64,000 nt of DNA from assembly GCF_036373705.1 (NCBI RefSeq), contig NC_089869.1, positions 15,215,550 through 15,279,549 on the forward strand, given 5' to 3'. The DNA comes from Amia ocellicauda (lineage: Eukaryota > Chordata > Actinopteri > Amiiformes > Amiidae). Every line of letters begins with the position of its first letter. Position 1 is the first letter of the stretch. This document shows positions 26,300-39,510 of the stretch, in pieces. The translations under genes and the position numbers were made by a program. A model generated the notes under the pieces. It ran no database searches and had not been told where the DNA came from. It was given only the letters and a program-made list of their open reading frames with translations.

Positions 26300-27000
26300 A
26301 GTGCATTCACGTCACCACAATGGACTTTCAAATGCCACGATTCTTAATCCTTCATTGTTTTCTCCACAGGACTCTCAGAAGGATGTTCCTAACACAGGGT
26401 ACGCACAGAGCACACAAAGACTCATCAATTTAAGTATCTCCCAGCAGCTAATTTATGATGGCCTCAAAGCAATTTTCACAGTCAGAAAAGTGCAATTGTA
26501 TTTTCCAGCTCATTAAGCAACAGCACAACAAAGCTTTCACCCTCCCTTTCTCCACTTCCCTCCCCCTTCCAAGAAAAAGCCCTCAGCTTAGGCAAAGTTA
26601 AATAAAAGTTATGCAGCTCACTAAGATCTTTTTCCTCTCACAGAAATCTGCCTACATCTTGACTATGGATATGCTGCAAATCCTCCCCATTTTTTTAACG
26701 CCAAGCCGCTCAATCTGAAAGAAAATGTAATGCTTGTTTATTCAGTGGTCCTTTTAACATTCCTCCCTCCCATTGTTAAGCGATTCATGGGAGGAATTCT
26801 AAATTGTAATCTCAGGACAATTGAGCCTACTTATTTGTTCAGGCCTTTCTCTCTGGTAATCGCAGTGAACCTATAATCACATAAACATCTGTCACAGATC
26901 CAGTGTGGAAAGGATTTTATAACCCTTTCTTTGAAACTCTTAGAATGTAATTATAAGATTAAATAAAGAGAAGGACTCTGTCACCAGAGGCAAAGAAAGG
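26300..27000. promoter_or_regulatory. Candidate conserved noncoding element
   Basis: A block with pyrimidine-rich tracts (26,540-26,575) and SOX/TCF-like motifs (ACAACAAAGC near 26,525; CCATTGTTAAGCG near 26,770). Composition is more balanced than its neighbours and no frame has protein signatures. Regulatory function is inferred from composition and from position in a homeobox gene desert. Confidence 0.25.
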
Positions 27001-27105
27001 AATACAGCGTTTTCCTATTGTGCTACAAAATGACATCTGTACAAAATAGTTATTTGCATAATTTGGGATTGAAGAAATCATAATATTGTTTTAATTATTT
27101 TGATC

Positions 27106-27310
27106 TTTTTTTTTTTTTTTTTGTCATACAAACTTTTATGTATGCAAACGTTCCCAGACTTGCATAAGTCAGAAACTCTCTACTTATTGCTCTTTATGTA
27201 TCGCATGTAAAATATTTGTAACTCGGAAATGTTCATAATGGGGCCTATGTGAACATTTTACATAATGAAGTTTATATAAGTCAGGTGTTCTGTGACACAG
27301 GGGGTGCCTG
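27106..27310. repeat. Poly-T tract followed by a possible degenerate interspersed repeat
   Basis: A run of 17 T (27,106-27,122) precedes about 190 bases with internally echoed phrases (CATAAGTCAG and TATAAGTCAG; GTAACTCGG; GTTCATAATGGGGCC). This looks like an old dispersed element, but I cannot assign a family and no termini are visible. Confidence 0.3.
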
Positions 27311-30300
27311 CATATTTATGTATGTAAGTATTTAAGTATTATTTTACTTTAATTATTAATGACAGCTCACTCCATCACCAAGTCACCCCGTGCTACCAGA
27401 AAAGTAGCAAGAATGAAAAGGGAGGTTCCAGTCATAAAATAAGGCTTGTTTTATGAGCCATGTTAACTTCTTGCCTTAAAACAACTATTCAGTTCCAGTT
27501 TAGTTGCACACGTGTTAAACCAACTTTTTCATTGGGAGAATCTTGAGAGAGTAGTGTTGACACTAACCATTCATTGAAACAAACAGCAATTGGTCTGCTG
27601 TGGCGACAGGCATATGTTTCCTCCGGTTATATTGAGTCCCTTGAAGATCATCTCAGGGCATCTCCATAATATATAGTATGGTTTGTCACAGATCAGAAGC
27701 GTAAGAAAGATACAGATGTCTGCACTTTGTCTTCGGCTTGCAAACAGGAACCTCGTTGGTTTGTGTTCGGGAACCACAAGATCACCCACGCGTTAAGTTG
27801 GTTAACTTTACTTTGGAAAGAGTTAGTGGACCAAGCTTCCCTGCACGCACTGGTTTTGGTGAATTTATTTCATCCCTTGGGGGGAGATCTGCCTTCAAGG
27901 CTATTTTTATGTTTGACACAGTTCCCATAACAGAATGTTTATAAACACCGCAGGTTGTTTTTGGGCCCAGAGATAAAGTTAATTGTTTTGGAGAGAGCTA
28001 AACTATAGTTATATTATTCTGGTGCTGTTGCAGGAACTTTATCCAGTGCAAAATGTCTTTGCAACATAAGAAAACACCACGTGCTGTGCCACCTTTATAT
28101 TATTGATTATAACTCATCATAGTTGTTGTACATAAGCCTCCCAAACCCAGTGACCTTTTCACATCATTTTATTGATGGAAAGTTATTGCTTTATATAGTT
28201 TAAATGTAGTGCCAAACGTTCTTGTCATATTGCTGGGATGTCTATGCATAGGGCAAACTTGATTTGTGGATATAGATGTAGAAAGAAAAAATATATAAAA
28301 GAAATAGCTCAACTAATTAGCACTAATTATATTATTAATTAGAAAAAAATACGGGGGATTGTGCCTGTTTATTAAACGCTGTGGTTGTCTTTGTTTCTGT
28401 TTTTTGTAAGTTGTCCGTTCACTATTTTTCAGATAAAACGGCCTGCTAACTTGATCTAAGTACATTAAAAAAAAACCTGTGTTCATCATTAATCACTGAC
28501 ATTCTTTTTGAAATAGATAGCGCCACATATTGATTTAACACTGGGACACTCTATATAATATAAGACTTTTGACAACCCTAATGTTATCCAAACCAGAGAT
28601 GCATTAGAAAGGTCTGTAAGTTATTAAATTAATGTTGATGGATTATTTCTCTTTATGCAACACCACATGTGTGATTTCTATACTTTTACAGTAGTATAAG
28701 CCTGAACTACGCTTGGTCTGGGTACAATAGTAATGAGTTTTCGAGTGATTCAATAAATGAAGATAAATAGAATTTTCACACAGCAAATCCGCACTTCCTG
28801 GGGTTTAGAAAGTGTAACGGTGACACTGGTTTGAGAAAAATAAATTGAATATCACATGGCTTTTCCTGTTCCTTCATATGAAGTTCATACATTTACAACT
28901 AAACACATGAAATATATAACTTAAGCCCTTCAGGCAAGAGATTGTTTAGTGTTCCCCTTACCACTGGTGAATTATAAGTTTTATGATAATAGCAACCAAC
29001 TCAAATTGAATGAATGTATGAATCCCACAGGAATAACATGAATGCCTCATGCCCTTCCATTGAGTTCTGATGTTGATCACATGTATAAGCCCCAACCACA
29101 AACCTGGTCTGTCACCCTATCCCTAACCTTGTTATGCATGTGATTAAGAGCAGACTCAGATGAAGTGCATGAAGTATTCATGTGCTATTCATACATTAGT
29201 TCATTAAGAATTGGTGCCCATTATTTTAAAGTGTGACCATAAACATTTACTTGCATATCAGGTTTCCGTATTAGATAACTGCAAAGTGTTTTCTTGTGGA
29301 GCACACTTTTTTAATGATTTATCAATGTGCTAAGGAGTCTGATTTACATAATATAACAGCACTATAAAACTGATCTGCTAATGCCACAGACTAGCAATAT
29401 AATCCAGGAGCTGTATTTAATATTTACTTCCTAAGGGACTTTAAACTCATTAATAGACTCAAATGAAAGGAAAAATGTTCATTATAAATCTTGAAGGTTT
29501 AATTAACCTCAGTATATAAAGCTTTGAGATGAGAAGAAACTCAAATGAGAAGGGGTTTGTGAGAAGGTCAGCTTGTAGATCATGTTTGGTGAAAGATGTG
29601 ATTCGGTGTCATTTGCAGAAGTACAACTACATGGAAAATAACACTTCCATTGTGTATCACACGATATATGTTTATATTTCAAATTCTCATATGTGAACAT
29701 TTTTCAAAATTAAATAAAAAGTATGACATATTAACCAACCTGATTTTGGACTTAAATTCCATAGCCTAAAGCATATAAATACATCCTCGTTGTTGGGCTG
29801 TGTGTAAATAATTACAGTACAGACTTGGTACTCTTATTACTGTCCTGAGGTAATTTGCAAGTAACCCATCTCTCCTTCTGATGAATGCTGATGGCACAAA
29901 GTGGAGCTTTATTGCACTGATACTGGGGACCTTTCTAGCATGGACAGGGTGCCATTCTCAGCAGGGCTATCTGTACACACAAACAGTGCAAACACAACCT
30001 CTGGGAACTTGGCAGTCCAGTGGGAGGCACTGGCTTTCTCTCAGACCACAGTGGAAGTGGTGTATCATTTTCTGAGGGGTGATATCCTGGTTTTAAAGAT
30101 ATATTACTTGAATCTGTACAATAGCTTTAGTCATTTGAAGGATTAATGTGTTTTTCAAATTTGTTTTCTAAAAGAACCTAGGCAGGCAAGCAAAGTTACC
30201 TCTATAAAAGCACAGCAAACAAAATTGGGACTTCCCCAGTAAATCTCAGCTCTGGTCAGGAGTGAGCAAATGTAATTAAAATGTACTCTTGGGTGTTGTA

Positions 30301-32979
30301 CTCTATGGTTGACCTGTAGTTTGGAATAACATAAAAAAGAAGCTGATTTGAGATAAATACATAATATACTGAGCAGTTATTATAGTATAGAGGTAAAAGG
30401 CAGTTATTATAGTATAGCAGTAAAAGGCTAGATACATGTATTCATCATATCCCTTTATATATGGAAAACACCTATAGTATATTGCATATATAGCATATAA
30501 GGATGTTCATACTTTACAATACCATGAGAAAAAAGTATGAATAATTACATTTTTGAAAGTTCCTTCTATTTCAATTACAAAAAAAAATGTAATTGTCCTG
30601 ATTGTACCATTAAACTGCATCAGATCAATTACTTGGTTCAGCTTGAAGCGATACACACAAATATGATGATTTTCAAGCCCTTCCAAATTTGCTCGCTTCA
30701 CTTTGTTAACCAAAAAGCACCAGAAAGTGACATCTGATCTGTTTGGAGAGACGGTTTTAAGAGACGATTAATTCAAAACACCCCTTGTATTGTCAGATTC
30801 AGTAAACAATGCTGCAAAATAAGTATTATGAACGATGTATTGGTAAAGAAAAATGATAAATACAGATGTGTGCTTTGGCTTTATTTATATCAAGACATGA
30901 GTCTAGCATTATGCAGCTGTGTTTGTAAGGCAGCGCTAATCAAGGGATGTGACTTAACCACATCTTTTCATAATGTTTCCAACAACTCCAATTCCATGGA
31001 AGTACTTTTCACATCCCAGAGTACTGTAAGCTGGTATTATGTTTTTGTTTGTTTGTTTGTTGCTGTTGATGATGTTTGGGGGGCGCTGTTTATTTCTGAA
31101 ACCTTTTTGTTTCATTATTTGTGGATTTGGGTTCACGTACATAGACAGTCTGAAACTATATGTATTTAATATTATATCTTAATTAATATATCTTGGATTT
31201 TTTGTAGCGCCAGTAAAGTGCAATAATTGTGCTACTTCACAATAGTCACTAATGTAGATCACATCACAAGCACTGTTTTCTATCATCCTTAGTTCTTCAG
31301 GTTTACTATTCAAGTGTCTCGTAAACCATTACCTTATTTAGTATATCCTTTACCACTTTTATAATGCTGTTGTGCTTGCAAGTGTTGGATAACGGAATCG
31401 GACAAATTAGTAACAAATATAATAATAATAAGCAAAAAACAAGAACAGCAAATAACAAGAACAATAAGTATTTGCTTTATTTATTGTGACACATTTTTAA
31501 GGAAATAATGTCTCCATGCTGTTTCTGGGCTGCCAACTCCCAAGGTTTACAGGCTAGCTATTGGTCAGTGAAGCTCATGGATTATAGTGGCTTTGACAGT
31601 TGTTGCCAATTTAAGGCCTTTTTTAATTACAGTGGTGGTAGTAGCTTTTGTGAAAAATAATTTATTGTATGTTTGGTCACTGGAATGAATCTGCCTCAAA
31701 GAAATAGTGCATTCTTTGGTTGTTGACTGGACCACAGAGTGGCCACAATTAGTTTCTTGTCCCTATTTTCAAACCCGTGTGACCATTCCCATTGTCCCGG
31801 TCTTTTCCTGAAGAATGTTGGTTCGTTTCCACTCCAGCAGTCCACACAAAATGATGTATATAATTGTCCATCATCGTCCTTGCGGTGGACCTTAAACATT
31901 TTTTCTTTTTCAATGTACTGATTCCTCTGTGTCTAACATGTAAGAAATGGTATTTTATTTTTACACACAAACCTTTTTAAAAAGCACATCTGAACGTTTT
32001 CTGTAGCACAGACAATCTTGAGGGAAAGTAACACATTTCTGTTTTCACCAATATCCCCCAAGTTCTCAAGATGAGTTGACCTCTTGCTTTTCTTGACAGC
32101 TGGAAAAGGTACCAGTCATTGCTCTCTCTGCTCAAAATTGTGTTGAGATTCATCTAAGTTATTCCATCAGTAACTGAATCTTGTGATCACATACAGGCTT
32201 TATATACAGTATTAGCATTTTTCTCAGTGGGCAAAATAGTGGTTATATATTTTCATAAAAAACAAGTAAATATATCAATGAAAAATTAACTTCAAAATAT
32301 TCCAATTAAAAACACCTCAAATATTTTGCAATCATTTTTTATTCATATATTAGTTTTATTTATTTATTTTTTGGCTGCATTCCTTGCCAAGTTTGCGGTC
32401 GATTCAACGGTGCTGGTTGGCAGAGCTGTGCTTGGTTCTAGCCTCTTTTAAAACTTCAACTGGCTTTTTTTAAGCAATTGATGTCAAAACAGGTTAAGAT
32501 TTTTAGCAGGAATGTCAAATGGCTTTAAGATAGTGTGCCTGAAGTCGGCCTCAAACTGATTAGGTCAGGTCAAGCTCTTGTTAAGTCAAATGAAAGGTCA
32601 AGTTACTTTCTACTTGTGTATGTCACCCAAGGGCAGAGAGTTAAGTACCCCTTCTGAAAAAAAGCCATTATTTATTGCTTAGTAATCCTCTGTGCAGAGA
32701 CAGAAACCTGTTTGTCCGTTTAGGCCGTTGCTCCTCAATACACTAAAGTGATCACAAGACTCGCTCTTTGTCGATTTCGCTCTAAACAACATCTTCCCGG
32801 TACTAAAACTGAGGATGAGATATTTCAAATTGATTTTCATAACAGAACACAAACAAATGGAAAATATATCTTCAAAGTCTTCAGATTGGGAATCCATTAA
32901 GTGGCTGGTTTTATGGATAATAATTTTAATATTGTTTGACAGTTCGTTCAAGTTCACGATGAATTAACTAAGAAAGCCA
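27311..32979. other. AT-rich intergenic DNA, no gene seen
   Basis: Only short frames without family motifs. It contains the 27-base direct duplication at 30,374-30,427 and a GTTT-type run near 31,040-31,062. I see no RNA gene or intact mobile element. Confidence 0.55.
30374..30427. repeat. 27-base direct tandem duplication
   Basis: Two adjacent 27-base copies (30,374-30,400 and 30,401-30,427) differ at only two neighbouring positions. This indicates a recent local duplication. No function is suggested. Confidence 0.85.
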
Positions 32980-33140
32980 AACGTAGTTTTGGGTTTCCTG
33001 TTTGGCCACACTCCCTCATGGGATCCTCGCCGGGCCGTGTCAGCACTCTGTCTCTGGCACCACCTTGCTGTACCTGCTGCCATTGTGCCCCTGTCTGTCA
33101 AGACCTCGAGGGGTTTAAGGTTCCGATTGTAACCCATTCT
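32980..33140. promoter_or_regulatory. Small GC-rich island
   Basis: About 150 bases of raised GC with several CpG dinucleotides (ATCCTCGCCGGGCCGTG near 33,025) in AT-rich surroundings. No exon can be assembled around it. It may be a regulatory element or an old insertion. Confidence 0.2.
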
Positions 33141-34240
33141 CTAATAATAATAATGTAGTGTAATCCTGTTAACGGTTTTCACTGCTTAGAGGTTTGAGTG
33201 TATTGTGGATGAATGCTCTGTTAATCTATATTGCATGACATGCGGAACCCTGTGCCTTAATAAGTTGAATTGATGTTTCAAATCCTATGCGGAGCGGGGA
33301 CTTAAATTAACCCTTACCGAGGACACAAGAAGAAATGGCACTGTTACCACACAGTTAGTAAAGATCATGTAGTTTCCTTTTCAGCATTATTTTACTTGGC
33401 CTCCTTACAGATTATTTTACTATTTAAGTTTTGTTGTGTGATTGTATTGATGTTTATCTCTTAAGCAGCTTCTGAATATATTCTATATTTCCTACATGAT
33501 TTTAGCCAGAGTAAAAAGATGTATAATTATTCTTTCCATAAGCTGTGCAGTAAACGTTACTTGTTTTGTGCATGTTGTATTGTCCTTTATTTTTTACTTT
33601 GGCCTTGTATTTCCTGGGAAGCATGTTTTACTAGCCAACTAACAGGAGACAAACTGAGACACATCATCTGAGAGATCAGATTACTCCTACCAGAGGCAAA
33701 AAATTACCATCTAGCTTTCATTACATTTGACAGTAAAAATAACTAATGTGATTGGTGTCAGATTAGGGTAATAGCTTATTTTTTTTATCGAAGTTGTTAA
33801 CTGTACACAGATCATTTAACTCAGACAACATTTGAATGTCATAGTTTCACTGGCCTTGGCTCCTGTTCTATACATTGGCTGGGTGATTTTATCCCAGCTT
33901 ATAAACGCTGGAAAAGGTCCCATGTGAAGCATTGCATGGCTGCTGTGATCTGAGAGTGACCTTGAGAAACATGTCTGCTTTCAGACTCTTTAATAACATC
34001 TGACATAGTTTACTCACTTGCATGCTGTTATAGCAATCTCTTTTCAAATCAATGAGGAATATTTGAAACAGAAAACCTTAGAGGAATACCTTAAGCAAAC
34101 ACTACAAGGTTATGTCAAGTCCGGGAGACCCAGTACTTTTCTTTTTTTTTGCACATTTGGTGCAGTTAAAAAAAATATATTTGTATTTGGCCCTACAGTA
34201 CTGTATTTTCGAGACTAACCTTTCAATGGTTATTTGTTTT

Positions 34241-34291
34241 GGAAGGTGCTCTACTGCTGAAATTTGGAAGGTGCTCTGCTATCTGAAATTT
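34241..34291. repeat. 25/26-base tandem duplication
   Basis: Two adjacent near-identical units start GGAAGGTGCTCT and end CTGAAATTT (34,241-34,265 and 34,266-34,291). A local slippage-type duplication. Confidence 0.75.
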
Positions 34292-36042
34292 ACACACATG
34301 CCCTGTGGGGATCACTTTTATGTTCGCTTTTTCTTCAGGGGCCACTGCAAGTGTGAAGACAAACAACTTATCATTTTTATATGTTCATATTGTGGACATT
34401 AAATTACCAAAAGTATTCAGAAAATAGACAAGTTTAAAGACAGCTGTCCACAATTTATTAAAAAGGAATCCTTCTTGAATGCTGCAGTCTTGTAGATGTA
34501 TACCTTGCCATTCCCCCTGCGGCAAAGTTTCCATGTAGCAAGAGAAGTTATTTTCCTAAGCCATCTCCTGCTTCACAGTTCCTGTTCATCGCAGAGGTGT
34601 TGGTAATCGGTGACTTTAAACAGGATTTAAAAATGGTTCGCCAGTGTTGTGCCAGTACATGCAAAGAAAAAGAAAATAGCAATTAGAGCTTTAATTAATT
34701 ATTTTCTTTCAATATATACTTCTCCAGAGTAAGTTTGGAACTTCAGAGGAGCTAAATGGCTGGTTATAAACAACTTTGCAAATCTCCACTGTGAGAATCC
34801 TCATTTCATTAAAGGTCACAAGCTATGTATAGGTTGAATTTTGCAAATGGCATTGTGACTGCCAAGCAGACTGTGATATTTTGAACAGTTTACTGATGGC
34901 ATTGATGTAATGATGAAACCATTTCACAAAGCAGGGGAGTGTAACACAACACTTCAAGGAGATATACTTATTTCCACACAGATTTTATGGCATGGCATGC
35001 ACACTCAAAGATACATGGTCAATTGTAATACAGATATCAGTATATAGAGCATTTCTATGTGTTCTATAATATTAATATTTATTTTGCTGGGGATTTGACA
35101 TAACCTTTAAGCATGAAATGGATGTACATGTTCAAACATAAAGATAATTGAGCAATTAGACCTTTAACGCATATCACTAAAGAGCTAGTTTAAACACCCT
35201 ACATTGAAAGGATCGTCTAGATTCACTGTCCTTTCCTATAGCACAGTATACTCAGTATGTCCTAAAGACTGATATAAATGCTCTGATATAAATTTAAACA
35301 CATTATGTCTCTTATCCATGACTTTTTCAAAGAGTAATACAATTGTATTTAGGTAGGTTTTGAGTAAGAGCTAAACAAACGTGGCATTGTATGAGAGCAG
35401 TAAAATATTATGTAGTAACTTATTGCAAAGCATGCATTCTGTATATTTATATGTGTGCCTGTGTAGACAGATATAGACATTAGTATCACTTTAATTAAAA
35501 TAAATAAATGCATAAAGTATATTATAAAGTAATGCATGTCTTACAATATATTATTTGCATCCTATTGCCTCATTTGAACTATCAAGCTGATGTATAAAGA
35601 TGTTATAACACATCAAATACTCATTATTTACATGTAAGTACAGTAATACATATTTAAAGTCTACCATAAGAAGCCTTGCAGTTGGTTAATAATGGATCTT
35701 ACTATTTACTATTTACTAAATTTTCTTCCTTTATCTTTCTTTAAACCAAAAATCAATTGCCATTAAGCCTTCTTAATGCCATATGAAACCTAGCAATGGT
35801 TGGTTCTACTACAAGATCACTATTCCAGCATGTTATATTTTAAGACTTATCTAATTTACCCTAAGTGCTGTAATTTGTGCTGTATTTTACACTGTATTAG
35901 CATTAACACATTGCTTCATGTTCTTCTCTACATGTCAGACTACTCTACACATTGTAACTTTTGCACGACATAACTCTTACTGGCTCCCTGTAATTTTCAT
36001 AACGTGCACTTATCAGTGAGTCATTTGGATAGAGGCATCAGC

Positions 36043-36070
36043 CAAATAAATAAATAAATAAATAAATAAA
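36043..36070. repeat. (AAAT)n microsatellite
   Basis: About seven consecutive AAAT units, a simple sequence repeat. Confidence 0.95.
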
Positions 36071-39000
36071 CCAAATTGCCAAAAATAAAGGTCATCGTGC
36101 AACCAAGAATTTCACGATCACCAGAGGCAGATTGAATTGGGCGAGGTCAGAGGTCAGTGATTGATTTTTAGTGCTACAGAGTATATTGCCACTGACAGCT
36201 TGAATTGTAAAGATTGATATATGCCACACAATTATTGAATTTGATTAGAGCCTTCTTGAAGGAAAAACAAAACAAAAAAAAACTTCCTTTGAATAACATG
36301 ACAGTCATATGCTAGCATGGGACCCAAACACAAAATAGGTCTGTAAACCACAAGTACTGGCTATAAGATGCGTAAAATTAAAAATAAGTCTTGTTGCTTC
36401 TTGGACCCAGCATAACCAATTGTTGATTTAAACTGAAGACCTTAGCATTTCATCCGATCCACCCATTTCTCGATGGTTCAAAACATGTTGGGGCGCACTG
36501 GGAAGACAGCTGTGGTGATTTTTGTTCCCTACACAGTGTCTCACGGCCTAATCTGATGCCTGTCTTACACCCACTAATGAGGAGGATGCAGAATGACATT
36601 GCCCAGTCATCTCTTGTTGGGTCAGCCATGTTGTTCCCCTGGTGGTTCTGTAACTGCTGACCGTTAGAAGGACCACATTTGAAATGGTTGTCACTTCTGC
36701 CTAATCTAGGAAGCTTAAACTAAGGAAGTGATGCAGAGAAGGGAATCCCCTTTACAATCTTGTAAGCAATGAGCAGCTATAAATTGTTACTAGAAGTATG
36801 TGAAATTGCTGCACATGGTTTCAAACACTGCTTGTTCCTTTAATTTATTTATGTGGAACACAGCATGATAAGCATACAAGAATGGTTCTGGGAAATAGTA
36901 TGATTATTCCACCAGAATTTCCATGCAATTGCATTTCAGTTTTTTTAAGGACTTTTAGTTTATAAGCTCTTTGTTGCAATGCACTGTTTTTTTTTAATTG
37001 CTCATGCTCTCATCAGCTGGAGAGTAGACAGGTATCAGTATTCAGGAAAGTATGTTATTGCATCAGAAAGGCAACATAAATCAAGCCACCAAGTCAATGG
37101 TAAACTACACTATAATATGCTACAGTCAGATCCTTTTTTTTACTGGTCATATGTAATGCAAATCACATTTTCCATAGGCTAATTTCATTATAACTTAACA
37201 AGCATAGTCTTGAGAACTAAAATGGCTGCATCAAAGCCAATGCCTGTTCTCATTTGGGTCTCATTCGGAGGATAGACACCATGTACTGCCAAACGATCCC
37301 TGTACCTGTAACATTTTCAGTGTGTCTCCTGCAAAGGTGTGCATCCCAGTTTGAGAAATTGTTTAAATCATCCTGCCAAAAACCATTTGTGTACCTCAAG
37401 GTCTGGTACTGCAATCTGTGATAAATGGATTTGAAGATCAATATGAATACCCACAAGTTGGAGGGGAAATTGATTGCATCCATATTCCAGTTCTTACAGC
37501 AAGAGAAAATGGCAAGCACAGACAGTTTGTGATCACAATTAGTGCTTCTGGGACAGATTCGTAATCCCTTAATTACTTCATAAAACAATCACATACTGTG
37601 AAAAGTTAAATGCTAAGGAAACTGAAAAAACGTGCATGAGAAATCCATACAACCCAGAGGAAGTAGGCATACGATCCAAATAAAACCAGCTCTTCACAAA
37701 ACATTGAACTCGGAGAACAGCGAACAAAAACACTCAATGAACTACTACAGAGCTATTGTTCATTTTGACAGAGCTGTAGTCAGGGGTTCCTGAAGCAAGA
37801 TAAAAATGTAATGTTTGTCTTCAATTAAAAGGTTATGATACCAGTAATGGTGGAAACAAATATAAAAGTTTTTGAAAACGATATAAAATTCAGGATGAAA
37901 AATAGTTGACAACAACTGATGAAAAATTACTTTAGTATCGTAAAGAAAAGAGAAATGATATCCTTGATATTTGTAGTACTACGACTCATTGGCCTTTTTA
38001 AGATTCCATTATGGGAAGATAAATAAAAGGGGCAATTTATACACATTTTCCCACTGTCTGCAAAGATGTTATCTCAAAAAATGCGATGCTATTGAATACT
38101 TGTCTCTATCCTTAGTGCTTGCAAATCCTTCTGGGAGTTACTTTGGAGTTTTCAGTATGCATAAATTGTTGCCACTGTATGTAGCTAGACATTTCCTATC
38201 TGAGCCATTCGGATAATACTGAGGGAAGTTAGTTAACTGAGAGTCTGAACTGCTTCAGTCAGAAATCCTGAATTTAATTTAAAATACTCCTTTTATTCTT
38301 GCTGGCCCAGACCAAGCATGATTTCAAGCCACACACCAATTCCAATACTGGATAGCAGCTTTCAACTTGAGAAAGGTTTCTTACTTCTACTGTATGTCAA
38401 CCCATCTTTGAGAACTGGAATTTAAATTTGCAACTGACAGATGGATCTCAGAGAAATGGTATGATCTATCTGGTATTTGTGACATGGTTTTATATATCAT
38501 TGGCAACAATAAAAAGAGAGATTTAGTTTGCTACTGATCTTTTTGTCCTTAACAAAGTTATAACAATATAGAGAATATAGATACAGAAGATTTATGTATT
38601 TTTTCTGTAGAATCAAAGTGACTAAGCATGTCATAAATTGGTGATCTTTAATCTGGACCAGAAAATTAAAATCAGTACTCGTGTGTGAGGGGATATGCTT
38701 AAAATGAGATCTAAAGCCAAGGTCCTGTCAACACTTTGGAAATTAAAGATCCCATAACACTCTCTCAGAAGTGCAGGCCTACTAACCACCATGTCATGGC
38801 CAAATCCAGCACTGATTACTAAAATGTGTCATAGGTACAGGCTCTTTAAACTGATATTTCCGTTGATATTTCTTGTTTCTTTTTTTACATAAACTGCCAA
38901 AAAATAAAAATTAAACTTGTGTCGTAAAATGCATTATTGTTATGCCTGATAGGGGTAAAATAAAACATTTTTCTCGCTTGAGCGTATTATGTGGAATTTT

Positions 39001-39119
39001 CGACAGATCAGCAATGTGGATCACATTTTGCACTGAAGCAAAAAGGTGTCTTGTTTGTGCACTACTTGTTTAAACCACTTGGGGTATTTTCTCCCAATAA
39101 AAATGTTTCAAAGGGTCGC

Positions 39120-39510
39120 ATTTATACTGAACATCAGTGCAGTCTCATCTAGATTATTGTATTTGGATTTGTTCATTACATTAATGTTGTGGCAGTAAAG
39201 AAGGAGTACCGAGAAGGACAACAAGAATATCAGGTCTGGAAGTTACATCATATACAGATAAATGAATATAATTTAATCTTTCTACCCTGCAGCTAAGAAT
39301 ATATTGTGGATATCAAGGTTTTTGTGGGACTTATAGTCAACCCACAACTACTGCAAGTTCGACACAGATTTGAGGACCAGGGGCATACATGGAAATTAAG
39401 TACTAATTATCATACTTAAAAAAGGAGGCACATCTTTACACAAGGCGTTGAGGATGTGTAGTGTGTGTGTGCTAACTGCTTTGTCATGTTGTGGATGTTT
39501 ACATACATAA
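39120..39510 (+). mobile_element. 3' fragment of a CR1/Jockey-type LINE
   Basis: Degenerate, with frameshifts and stops. In one frame near 39,375 it reads GHTWKLSTNY, then KRRHIFTQGVEDV. These match the C-terminal tail typical of CR1/Jockey-clade LINE reverse transcriptase ORFs (consensus GHKWKLS...RRHFFTQ). Just upstream, the remains of the VRxHLDY...VQRR segment can be followed. The same part of a related LINE occurs at 63,560-63,665, so the two are probably related copies. The element is 5'-truncated and inactive. Confidence 0.55.

Larger units (their letters stand above)
33141..39119. other. AT-rich intergenic DNA, no gene seen
   Basis: No coding signature. It contains a 25/26-base tandem duplication at 34,241-34,291 and an AAAT microsatellite at 36,043-36,070. 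Nothing else recognised. Confidence 0.55.
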
